A DNA stretch of 64,000 bases from Taenia hydatigena (Eukaryota; Platyhelminthes; Cestoda; Cyclophyllidea; Taeniidae), in NCBI GenBank assembly GCA_036345935.2, contig JADWOT020001414.1, positions 1 through 64,000 on the forward strand, written 5' to 3'. Under the pieces are notes generated by a model that worked only from the letters and a program-made list of their open reading frames with translations, ran no database searches and was not told the DNA's origin. This document shows positions 32,580 through 43,649 of the stretch, one piece after another. Each line of letters starts with the position of its first letter. Within the stretch, counting starts at the first letter, position 1. The translations under genes were made by a program, and so were the position numbers.

Positions 32580-35500
32580 ACTATCCATTAAGAGGGGTAT
32601 TTAGGTAAAAAATTGTAATTGTGATCGAGGAAATAAATTTTAAGTGGACACTTACACAGGATTTAATCCGAACGCGCTATTAGAATGCCTTACGATGGTG
32701 ATCTGCCACTAGCTAGTATAAGAAATATATCACGGTCCGCTTTAAGCATATTTTATTCAAATAGCGGTCATAACTTGCTTATACAGTGATTTCACCTTCG
32801 TGGGATGTCATCAAGTGTTGAGGATCGCGCCATGAATTTCCACAATTCTCGACGGCATTGGAGTGGATACGAAAATTTCGTTTAAAAAGTGATCCCTTGG
32901 AAGCGATGGAAAATGTCCACGAGAATTATAACAGCCTTAACAACTGATGGCAAAATCATTTCTGTACAAACGCTGCCTTGCTTGTTATTTGCTTCATTCC
33001 TTTGCCACCACGCTCTGTGATCAGCGCATCTCAGGGCACAGGTACGGGGCCTTCGAAGGAAACTTGGTAGAGAAGTTTGTAGTAACGGAACGCATACCTA
33101 CGCCACTGATATTGCGCTCCACTTCTTAAGGCACTCTGTTACACTGGAGTTGGGTGGAGCCACTCAGGGCACCAGACGATGGGCATGTTGATCGACTCAG
33201 CAGGACCAGACAGTTAGTTTTATCGTGTCAGCAGTCATAGCTTTCAACTGTCAATGCTTTGGACAAAAAAATAAAACCGGGCACATACGTTGCAGTGCCT
33301 ACACTTTTAAGGAGTTGTCGACAGCTTTAACCAAGTAATGGCACCAAGAATAGTGCGAACGGAAGCACCATTTAACCCGCGGGAGTGTTAGCACCTAGGT
33401 TGAAGAAGGACAGCAACACAATCGACCCTGATTGCAAGTGGTAAGCCAGCAGCTCCTTATGCAATCGTGGGTGAATAAAGTGTTCGTTCCTCTGCATGAT
33501 ATAGTCCATGCAAGGGTGACAGTGCAGACAGTCTTCAGGGCACACTTTGCTTTCTTTTCTCTTTCCTTCCGACAAAAATCAGGAGCAAGTGCTTTACAGC
33601 TAGTTGGACAAGTACATCTCTCTTCAGAAGCAATAATAAATTCAACGGTTCTGTTGTGGTCCACATTACGTCTGCAGCCTCCTACTTCAGCCCATTTTAG
33701 GTACGATATTCTTATTCGTCAATGCTCCAAGCATACGCCGATGCAGCCACCCAGCTCCTTGCGTAAGGCCTTCATCCATGAAAGAATCTAGAGTAAGATA
33801 CACAGTGCAGAGCCAAATTCTTTGTTCTTTCCTGCCCCTCTCAAAAATTTTCCGTTATTGGTGATGGCTAAGCAAATTTTTTTCTGATTTGGTCGGTTTA
33901 ATTACTTAAAACACTGTAAATTAACAAGACTTTATCTGTGTTTGTAAAGAACAACACGGATTCGGGTAACATCAGAGAGAAGGCAAGATAGGGGAATTCT
34001 TTGGATTTTCGGTTGCTACAGTGTGCAGGCGACAGATTGAAGAAGGTGCATGAAGGCTCTGAGAATTCAAAGAGGCAAATAGTAACCGGGAAATCCATGT
34101 GAAGGCCGCGGTAAAATTTTACATTCTTTACCTCCGAATTCGCAGATTGTCTGCCAACTCCTAATTAAGCCGTCTACTATTCTCCACTTTTTCCTCCTCT
34201 TCCATTTAAGAACTTGTAGAAACGCATTTTAATGATACAGAAGCAAACAATTGGTAAAATAATGTTCGGATAGTGATTCTTAGGGCAGCACGAGACTCTG
34301 GAACTGTTTGCTGTAGATTTTACAACACTTGGCAGCAAATATTGACTTGGCGGTGCCACGCGCAATACGGCTGGAGCTTCTCGGTGCCAGTGAAGAGCAC
34401 CATACCTCAAAGAGGCGGTGACGTCGAAGCAAGTGTGATGTGGTGACGTCTTATTCAAAGACGTCTCTGTCACAACCAACTCGTGTTGAAACACCTAAAA
34501 GCTAATAATAGGTAAGAGTGGATACCACACAAGAAGCATGATAATTGGCCGGATAGAGCCACGCATTTGTAGGTTCTGAGTCAGCAGTCACCAAAACCAA
34601 ATGCTAGTGCACTTGGGTAGGGCATATGATTTGGTCTGTCCTAAGTTCATAACAAAAGGTGAATAATTCTGCTTAATGCATTGTAATAGAAAAATAGGGA
34701 AGTAGAAGCACGTGGAAAGGAAGCAGAGGCAATTCATTTTAGCTATAGGTGCTGGCAGAGCAATCTCTCAGCTAATGCTTCGTGTTGCTGTCCTTTGATC
34801 CCTGTAGGCTGCTGTTAACCAGTCGCACAGCCAGGCGTTAGCACTTTCTGCTTGATGGGGTCATCACTGCCAGAGACTACCTTGAAGACGAATAAAGGCA
34901 TAAGACTGTGATAAAAAGCATTCTATTGACGCATACTTTAGAGTTAAATACTCTACGTGTTACAGGACATATAGCCTAATAATAGTGAAGGACTCGCCAA
35001 TGCTTCGACACTCCATCGACTCCATTTCAATGCATTGCCTTAAGCCCCAAAAAGGATCTGGGCCGTTTCATTGCTTTTGGCTGGAAGAGTGCATTCCAAA
35101 GTGATTCTGTCGACGGGATTCCCTGCATCATATTCATTGTTGATGCAACACACTCGCGCTCACTTAGGTGCACTCAATCAAATCCTCTTCTTTCTCTAAA
35201 ACACCTGCAAGGAGCTAGTTCTGCTGCCCTAGCTTTGATAAATAGCTATGGTATTGGCCTATTGAAGGTAAATAACAGAATTTTACCACATCCTCAAGCA
35301 ATCAAATCTACTGAAGTCTCTTCCTGAAGATCAAGACGGCGCTTTTGATTTCAGTCATGAGAGCAAGTACTCACCAGTGTGTATTCATTAACGCATGTCC
35401 ATTCAATTGAGTGTTGTTTGGAAGGTTCTCAGGACTCAAGCTTTGCCTCTCTGGGCTCATTTCTACCCCGATCAGTCCCAATTTTGCTGACTGGGTTCCT

Positions 35501-36770
35501 GTGTGAGGGTTTGCACAACCGACCTCAGTGAGGTTAATAACACTGCAGTGTATGGCGACTGTATGTTTCATTTTAAATTATATACATATTTTACGTTTTG
35601 ATAGCCGCTTGAAGCTAAATTGTTTTGCGTTTAACCACATTCGCTTGTTTATTTACCTATTTACTTGCCTGTCTACTTAACACAGGATCAGTTAAGGATT
35701 GGCACAGTGAAGGACATTTTAGATAAAAGGACGAGGGACTGAAAGGCGCGCTCCACTTAACACCAAATCTCAACTGTAGGAAAGCATTGCAGTTTTAGAA
35801 GTAGACGGGAAGCAGAATCCTCCTCACAAAAATTGTGGACCACTCGTCGATCTGCAATTTTAAGTCAGTAGCATTCTCACCTTACGTCATACCAGCTATG
35901 ATTGAAGAAATCGGAGACAGGATTGCCACCTCATTGTGCCGCCATAGGTGACACATTGATTGGCGTTGTTGTCTCAGCCACAAAGCACTAATTCTGTTAG
36001 GCATTACTCCACCGATATGTGAATCACTAATTTGTGCCGAAGGGGAACACTTGCGGGGTCTTGTGTAATTTTCCAAAACTATTTTCCTGATGGTAAGGGC
36101 GGTGAGAAGGACAATAGGTACTAAAGACGACATTTCCAACTTGTTGATTAGGTCTTACGGGCATCAATATACTGTCAGTCAATGGTCATAACATTAGCGC
36201 TTCTACGGTGCTACAGTTGTGCTCTCCATATATCACTATGGAGCTGTCACCACTGTTCACGCCATTGCTCACATACAAACCTGTCCACACCGGAGCCTGT
36301 GCTGTGCGTCATTTCCTCGAGTGTGTGGTCGCTAACGAATGAGAAGAAGCACGGGGCTGTGGCAAATTCTGGTTGGATGAGTGCCATCCAATAAGCGCAC
36401 GTCATGTGATTGTCACAGCTCACAGCCCAATCACAATCGTCATGGCTAAGCAGACGCAGACATCAAAGAAATCGTGACTGGGTGGCTTGTGGTATTTGAG
36501 AGCATTCTTCGGAGGCGCCTTTGTAACACCCAAATGGGGTGGAGACACTCAAGTGCTAAAGAAATGTCAGACGAAGCGCTTCTCAGTTGCCTAAACATGG
36601 CCAGCCACGTGGGCTGCATGCGCCGGCAGTCACCGCATTCAACCCGAAATACGTTTGGGTTGAGCATATGAAATGATCCTTACAGCATTTTTACAACAGA
36701 TTGCTATATTTTGTCAGATTATGCTTTCACTCAATATCATGCCAGTGGCACCATTCGTCTTGCCTAAGTA
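32580..36770 (-). repeat. Repeat copy B (inverted to A; also forms a palindrome with C)
   Basis: The reverse complement of 32,580-35,720 matches copy A. The reverse complement of 33,803-36,770 matches copy C (43,650-46,556). For the B/C pair, paired positions sum to about 80,410 along the arms (36,770/43,650, 34,100/46,310), and the outermost 300 bases are about 93% identical by eye. The homology stops sharply at 36,770/43,650, after ttgcctaagt. The frame at 33,432-33,791 (+) keeps most of the reading of its A counterpart (11,765-11,532, -). Confidence 0.78.
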
Positions 36771-37778
36771 GAGAAGAACCGGTTGACCTGGTGATGGCAG
36801 ATAAAACGATTACCATAGTTCGCTACTGTCACAATCCCAAAAAGATCCCTGAAACAGTTTGTAGCTAAGATTCTTAAGCTTGGCATGAGCATAACATCTT
36901 GCAGTGATAACTTCATATTAGTAACAGTCGGTATTCTGAATTCCGCCTCACATTGACAGTAGATCAGACCAGTCTTTACTGCATTCTTTTTTATTTTTTT
37001 AGATTCCCTTTCTCTTTCTCAGCAAGACCTCTTACCTTTCAGGTGGGTCTGGTTAAGGCACGTCTGTGTGCCACGGCTCCTGCAACCCATCGAGAGGACA
37101 TGAAAACGGAGGAGGAAGTGGGAGGGGGCAACTTCATTATATTCTATCCGAGTCTCACGCGCTGGTTGAGGGTAGTAGTGAAGTAGAGTTTTAACGGCTT
37201 AAACGTTGAAGCATTTGTTGAGGAGAAAAAGATTATGCAAAGACCTTCACATCAACGCATATTGCACGTTCTTCGGCCTCTGCCTTAATCCACTGAAGTT
37301 ACGTGTAACTTACCCTCGAGAAGGCATTTTTTAAAATAATAGATAGATTAGTCAGTCAACAATAATAGGATTGCACGTATTTTGTTCGATTCGATGGTCA
37401 TGATGGTTGCGACGTGTCAAGAGATAACACAAGTGGTGGAGGGCGATTTACGAGTGCCGTACGCGATAAAGACGAGAGTGGCTCCATGACGCTCACTAGC
37501 TTCGAGTGGAAAATCCTTAACTTTAGTTGAGGCTTTACCAAAGTTTAGTTTCATTCGATCTTTATGTGCCCATTAGATAAACGCCTCCTCTATCGACCTA
37601 AAGCGCTAAATGGTGATTTACTTTCTTTCAGCTTCCATCATCGCCCTCCAGGTGCTTCCCTTTTTGTTGGATGCCACCAGAGGCAATAATGAGCATCTAC
37701 CAGCCAAATACTAGAGCTGATGTCTGGTCCTTTGGGGTCCTCATGCATGGCGTTCCAGAGTACAAAGACACGTCTTAA
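36720..37778 (+). pseudogene. Tyrosine-kinase-like gene remnant, copy 2
   Basis: Block 37,199-37,310 reads VEAFVEEKKIMQRPSHQRIL and in a shifted frame FFGLCLNPLKL, matching the kinase alpha-C/beta-4/beta-5 region. An exon-like block starts at 37,652 after an acceptor (cgccctccag) and reads FCWMPPEAIM, then TRADVWSFGVLMHG, ending EYKDTS-stop at 37,778. The W-M-x-P-E-A and D-V-W-S-F-G-V motifs are hallmarks of protein kinase subdomains VIII and IX, tyrosine-kinase flavour. The glycine loop, catalytic HRD and DFG blocks were not found, and stops are present. The interval 37,311-37,651 looks like a retained intron, which argues for DNA duplication rather than retroposition. Confidence 0.6.
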
Positions 37779-39350
37779 GAGGGATGGTTTATGTATCAAA
37801 TCCCGGGGTGCTTGATAGTAACGGAGACTTCTGTTTGCTTTCCTGTCATTGAAAAGAAACTTTATTTTGCCGCTAGCCGGTGTGCGTATGTGTGTGTGAC
37901 AGTAAAGAAGGAGGAATTAGGAGCGGTAAAAGAGGAAAAGAATAAAAGAAGATGTTTGTAGTGAATGAATGAATAAATGGAAGGTAAAAAGAGCAAGAAG
38001 AGAGGGAAGAAGTAGTGGAGCGATGAGAAGCTTTGAGAAATCGGCAAACCCTAATTAGAAGAAACGCAAGAGCAAACGTGGAGCAAACCACACAAGCCAG
38101 TTATTCGTTCGTAACCTTGACCGTCCTTTGTGTTGTAGTTAATCGAAATATAACGTTAAGAAAAGTCATAATTAAAAGCTAAATGTTAAAAATTTACAGC
38201 GAAATGAAACAAGAAATGGACTTTTATAAGTTTAAACGTCAGTCATGTTATGCAACGGATCTAGAGCGTTCCTCCTCTTCTCTCTTACCACCCATGCTAT
38301 TAAAAAGTCTGAACACGCTTCGACATCTTTATGGTAAACAAGGGAGTGGGCACGGAAAGATCTTGTAGGAGAGTTCAAAACAGGGATATATCGCGCCCTT
38401 AAGAGCCAACACGCTGCTCCGCAACCAGGTTCAAATTGCCTTCCCGCCTCTGACCTACAAAGCAGGCTCCATCTAACTTAAAATCTAAAAATATATAGCA
38501 AAAAGACTTTTACCTTTTAGAAAAAACGTGATATTGTGCTTGCATTGTTTATAAATAGTTACTTGCTTTTTATATCCTTACGATTTGCTGCTGAGTTCCT
38601 CATTGCTGCATGTGTAGTACTTTGTTTGTTAGAACTGCCGGTTCCTGTCAAGGTCACAGAGGTGGCCGTACTGCCCTAGCTGCGTGAGCTGGCCTCCGGG
38701 CCATGCCAGCAGCCTAATTCCCTCTGCCCGGTGAATATATGTATTCTACCCTGCCGCTTTGCCCTCTTTTGCCTTAAGGGAGCCTCTAGACGCTACAGCA
38801 TGCTTTGTAATTTGTTTTGTTTATGTTTGCTCTTAAAATATAAAACCAAAGACAAATCTTAGCACCAGCAGCCTTAAACTTAGGAATAAAACATAAAAAT
38901 TGAAAGCTTGTTTGTTTTATCAGGTAAACACTGAGGTGATTGGTTAGCTTTGGATATTGAGCGCGTAAGTGGTGTGCATTTTAGGCATCCTCGTTTCCTA
39001 TCAGTCGGGTGGGTATTCAACGCCCTTTGCTGGTCATAAGTTTAGTATTTGTGGTTTTAGGTCATTTTAGTACCGATTTGCTTCCTTTTCACTTTTAATT
39101 GCTAGAGTAAACGCAAAAGCTTCATAATGTGACCATTAGGGCGTTTTGTTTTCCAACTGCAACTGCATTTTTTGCACTCTACAATACTTCAGGCAATAAA
39201 TTATGATTGTTTTGGTAATTATAGAAGTGGTTAGCTCCTTTACTGAAGGTTGACTTCTAATAGTGATGCGTAACTTAGTTAAGGAGAGTTATAATCAACC
39301 CAGATGCTTGACACTTATTTAAGAGTTTCTTGCAACTAAGAACCTATTGT

Positions 39351-39368
39351 GTGCATATATATATGCAC
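39351..39368. repeat. Perfect 18-bp palindrome
   Basis: gtgcatatatatatgcac is its own reverse complement. Confidence 0.85.
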
Positions 39369-39638
39369 CTGTTTATCTGCCTCCTTCAACTGCTTAAATA
39401 TAAAAAAGCGTTAAAGAAGTAGCTGCAGTTGCTGCTAAGACTCGTTGTTTTCCATTTGTACTATCTGCTCGAGTTGGTGTTTTGACTGCGCAATATTTCT
39501 AGCGAATAATCGAGACTGTTTTGGTTGTTTCCAAATTTTTCGCTATTTTAATAGGCATGAGCTTTGAGTAATGAGGCCTAATTTGATGAATAGACCTTTA
39601 ACTTTGTTAAGAGCTTTCTACTCATTCATTATTTTCTC

Positions 39639-39680
39639 ACTGATAGGTACCCATTTATTTATGGGTATCTGCTTATCAGT
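39639..39680. repeat. Imperfect hairpin with bulge
   Basis: actgataggtaccca pairs with tgggtatc-tgct-tatcagt across an 8-base AT loop, with one mismatch or GU pair and a 4-base bulge. Confidence 0.65.
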
Positions 39681-40231
39681 TCCCTTCCTACGCACTTCTA
39701 TGCTGCTGTAGAGTACTTTGATCTGTTGATTACGATTGTTCTGGTTGTTCATCGAATGAGCATGGATTGGTTTCCACCGTGTTAGCTAAAATTCCAGGTC
39801 TCGATGATGTAGTGTAGGAAGTCCGACCTCACTGATCTCCTGAACGTGGGTTCAGCTTCGACATGAGTTTATGTTTGGTCTTTTACTTGTTTATTTGTTT
39901 GTCTTACTCAGAAAAATAGGGCGGCATCTCGGCGACTCAGAAGTGTCTGCGTGGAGGGCTGTAGTCGTAATAATAGTAGTAGTTGTGGACATTCATTGAT
40001 TACAAATACCAACAATTACTACTGCTGGCTGCTTTTGGTGCTAACTTGTCTGGTCAGAAAGAAGTGTGTAACTGAGCCTTATTAGTTTGATAGGAGTTTG
40101 ACTTTCTTTGCAGATGAATGTCAGCGTTGAAGTGGCAGTCGGCGCAGCAGGAAATGGAGGAGGAAGAGGAGGTTGGGAGGGAGAATGAGGAGGAGTAGGT
40201 GCTGCGTCGTTGTTGCTTCCTGCTATTGCTA

Positions 40232-40786
40232 CTACCGCTGCTGCGAGATGTTGCGGCGTTTGTGACCTGATGGGCATGAGGAGTAGTAGAGGGGAAATCG
40301 ATCCTGTCTTCTTCGTTTGCCCCACTGCTGCTGCTCGACCCTCTGTGATACTAAAGTGTCGACCTCGTCGTTGTTGTTGCTGAAGCCCTGCTTCACAAAG
40401 TAGGGAGTGTTACTTTCTTGCCATGGGAGGCGTGGACGCGAGATCTCGTCCGTCGGAAAATTTGACTTCTTTAAAAGTGCTTGCAAACGCAAATGCGGAG
40501 GTTCCTTCAACTTATAACCTGGGTGCAGTTGAAACCTGTCTTGTTCTGTTTTATTGAAGCAGAACAAGTGTAAGAAAGGCAGAGGTGACTTCATCGAAGG
40601 GCTGCAACAAATTGATGGCGTTTTCCATGATCGGCGGCCCAACTCTGTCTGCGTCTCGTTGATCGTTGACTGATTGACCAATAAATCAATGCTTTTATCG
40701 ATAAGGCAATCAATGCGCTGTCTATCGTGATGTATTTGCCTGCTGTGAGAATTACAAAGTGTTCTCAAGCTGCTCGCGACGCACAC
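40232..40786 (-). CDS. Unassigned long open frame on the - strand
   Basis: 184 codons. The last 95 or so, downstream of a possible acceptor (caactgcacccag), look most protein-like: KLKEPPHLRLQALLKKSNFP, then SRPRLPWQE, then a glutamine- and basic-rich tail (EQQQWGKRRRQDRF). No domain is recognised. An overlapping frame (40,325-40,041, -) is Ala/Pro rich and also open, and on + a short Gly-rich frame starts at 40,113. At most one of these is real. Confidence 0.23.
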   Translation of the reverse strand: MCVASSLRTLCNSHSRQIHHDRQRIDCLIDKSIDLLVNQSTINETQTELGRRSWKTPSICCSPSMKSPLPFLHLFCFNKTEQDRFQLHPGYKLKEPPHLRLQALLKKSNFPTDEISRPRLPWQESNTPYFVKQGFSNNNDEVDTLVSQRVEQQQWGKRRRQDRFPLYYSSCPSGHKRRNISQQR

Positions 40787-41933
40787 TGCCTAGGCCATTA
40801 CAATCGTGACTTCGATCCCAACTCCCCTCGACCCTCCACTCGCCTTTGCAATTTGTTAACCCCTTCGACTCAGGAGAGGGTCCGTGAAGAGACGTCAACA
40901 TTGTCTCCTGCAGCCAGCTCCACTCTGTCCTCTAATCCGATTCCAAAATCTAAACGCCCACAGAGCATCCACCACCCATCCTTTAACTTCCATTGCATCC
41001 TGGGTCTCAAAACCCATTCGTCACACTCTATCGACAACGCGTCGTTCATCCAATGATGTGATTAAACATATGTCCGTAAGTACCTCCTTTTATGCATAGT
41101 AGTCTACAGCCTTCACTCAACTTCCACTACTGGCATTTTATCGTCTGCCTTTCTAGTCTCACCTGTGGCATTCGGTCGGTCGGTGTTCTGACCAACCAAC
41201 ACTGGTCAGCGCAATCTGCAGCACTGGCGTCTTTGAAGCTGTGAGAAACCACTTCCTGGTGTTCTCGATGACGTGGACGACGGCACAACGACAGATGCAT
41301 TCTGAATCATGCCTTTAATTTATCGAGCACATCAGGTGAGAAGAGGAAAGCCGAAGATCAGTGTTTGCTACTAGGAAACAACCTATAAGGAGGACTGTCG
41401 TGCAAAGACGACACCCGCAGAAGCCACTGCTAGACACTACGTGGAACGTGCCGCAGATCGATCCACGCACATGTCAAATGCGAAGACGTCAATCACACAC
41501 TCAACTGCCAGATATGCCTACGTACACATTGCGAAGCCTTCTACTACTCATCTTGCTTCTCCGTCTTATCCTCGTTTCCATCACTCGGTTCATCGCCAGC
41601 GTCTTCACCTCCTTTTGGCTTATCTTGCTTGCCTCCAGTTTCCTTCGCATTCTCTACTTTTGCCTCCTACGTCATCCCGCTCCCCTTCTCCTCGTCATTT
41701 TCAAAAGTTGCAAAGACGTCAAGGGACCAAGGCAGATAAAAATCGCAGAAATTAGGGGTGAGTTGTACTACCATCCCCTCCCCATCCTCCCACGTCTACT
41801 TCTGCTCCTCTTCTTCCTCCCTCTAATCCATCTTACCCCTTTTTTCCCTACTAGGTTTGCATGCGTTAATTCAGCATTTCACTCACTAGTATGCCATTGC
41901 ATTTCACTTATCAAGAGAGAAAGCGAGGGTTAA
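40727..41933 (+). other. Several overlapping open frames, possible exons
   Basis: On +, 40,727-41,056 is a Ser/Pro-rich 109-codon frame, and 41,361-41,933 is a 190-codon frame with a strongly hydrophobic Leu-rich half that comes from pyrimidine-rich DNA. In another frame, 41,475-41,530 reads CEDVNHTLNCQICLRTHCEA, with a C-x2-C spacing reminiscent of a zinc-binding knuckle. The low-complexity C/T composition makes chance frames likely. No gene is called. Confidence 0.25.
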
Positions 41934-42339
41934 ATGCTTAAAGCGTGCCGTCAGGGAGAAATACGTGGTTGATTTTTTTATTTAGCTGCACGGTTATAGG
42001 AGTGGGTAGATGAAGGTATTGTGGAGTAGTGGGAAGCGAGAGCGAAGGAAATGAAGAAGAGCTGTCTACAGCACTACGCATAGACATATAACATTTCGCC
42101 AACCCTCTTCCCTAACATCCTGTCTTTCCTGCTCTCGGCCCTTCGTCTCTTCTCCTCTCCTCACTTACCCATTCCTTCGTCCACTTCAGTTGAACAAGCG
42201 AGTTACTTCGCCACCATCAGAGAGGGGCAAACACCACCCTTGTCATCTCTAGTGCGAAGGAAGTACTCACGTAGATACATAATTAGGGAGAGCCATCAAG
42301 AAGTTACCTATGTCAGCTCCATAGCAACTTTAGGGGTAA

Positions 42340-43540
42340 GTCGCCATTTTTCATGCAGGTATGCCTTGTACCGCTTTGCTCATCTCATTTCTTATGTCTG
42401 TCTCGCGCGCGATTGCGAATTGCCTAATCGAAAGCAGGAGTAAGGGCAGAAGCAGGACCAGATGTAGTGAATCAGAAGCAGCCTAGCACGTCAGGCAAAA
42501 CTAGGCTTAACTAGGTCGGACTGTACTGGACTAATTCAAGTACGGGTAGAGTAGAGCAGCCACGTATGCCTGATTATGACAGGTAGGTAGGTAGCCGTCT
42601 TCATTGACCTACCATTCGAATCAACCTTAACGCCTCCTCATTTGTCACGTCGAATCAGCCTGACGCAACTGCAGGCTGCATGCAATGAGGTCTTTCTTTT
42701 CTGTCTGGCAGATATTAGGGACCAATATACACACAACAACAAGGTCCAGTGACGTCTTCGAGATGGTGGAGCGAAAACCCTTTTGCCTCTTCATCCTCTC
42801 GCATGTCCCTCTCCAATCCATTTTCGGTGAGTCACTTCTTCTTCTTGTCTGCATTCCACTTCACTTCATATGCTCTTTAGCACTGCGTCTTGCATTATGT
42901 CTTAGTGCTTACGCTTCATTTATTCAAATTAGCGAAAAGGGAGTAAAGAGTGCTGCCTACATATAATCTTCTTACAGTTCTTCATGCTTCCATTTCAGTG
43001 ACGCCAGGATGCCTTACTCGTCTGGCTACCCCACGATTCTGTCACGTTCTCTTTTCCCTGACCCACAGTCACTTCCCCTCTTCCTCCTCCTCCAACTCCA
43101 TCATTTGCCAACGCCCCTTAAGTAAGTCCTGATCCTCTCTCCATTCATCATGCTCTGTTGAATGGTGATGCTGATGTGAGTAGTTATGCTCTGTACTAGA
43201 CGAGGCTTAGACTACACCAGAGTAAACCACACTAGACTTAAGCAATGTCTGAGTTTCGCTTTTTCTTAGCTAGCATTGCCATATCCCCTTCATTCCCATC
43301 TTCCATTTTTATGCTTTTCTGTAGTTTGTTTTATTCCACGCCACCTTAGTTCTGTCGCCTCTTCCTCCTCATCCCCAGTTATGCCCTTGAGAACGAAGGT
43401 GAGTGCCTTCCACCTACTTCTCATTTCGTATTGCATATTTCGGCTCATATCCCACCTTTCCATGCCATTCTCCACATCCATCTCCCACCTTGTAGGGAGT
43501 CCCTCTACCTGGTGGCCCATAATAGCGAGTATGAAGGTGC
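42340..43540 (+). pseudogene. Inverted degenerate relative of the 8851-7091 gene
   Basis: Exon counterparts are 42,712-42,826 (115 bases versus 117 in the other copy, so frame-shifted), 42,999-43,121 (123 bases, same length, open: TPGCLTRLATPRFC...CQRPL), 43,325-43,398 (74 versus 66 bases) and one beginning at about 43,494 after ccttgtag. The splice sites are conserved (gtctggcag/ATATTAGGGA, TTTTCG/GTGAGT, ccatttcag, TTAA/GTAAGT, tctgtag/TTTGT, GAAG/GTGAGT). Exon 1 has a 2-base loss, and exon 3 ends in a different phase, so the reading frame does not hold together. It is probably a pseudogene, or an unrelated remodelled copy. Confidence 0.5.
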
Positions 43541-43649
43541 ACTTCTCTCCCTGCTCCTCCATCTACACGTTTCGTTCGGTCTGTCCCACTGTGTGTGCAT
43601 ATCGTTTTCCACTTCCTTCCTTTGTCCTTCCAGATCGTTGTCGTGATCA

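Larger units (their letters stand above)
37779..40040. other. AT-rich stretch without a supported gene
   Basis: No exon with motif support. A GC-richer island lies at 38,630-38,770, and two hairpin-forming sequences are listed separately. Open frames at 37,862-38,091 (-) are low complexity (His-Thr repeats from a short GTGTGT run). Confidence 0.5.

Noticed and set aside
38420..38450. tRNA-like T-loop sequence (aggttcaaattgcc)
   Set aside because: No matching acceptor, D or anticodon stems upstream. No tRNA can be folded.
41361..41933. 190-codon Leu-rich frame that looks like a multi-pass membrane protein
   Set aside because: The hydrophobicity follows from pyrimidine-rich DNA (CTC/CTT/TTC codons), other frames over the same DNA are also open, and no ordered membrane topology or second copy is seen.
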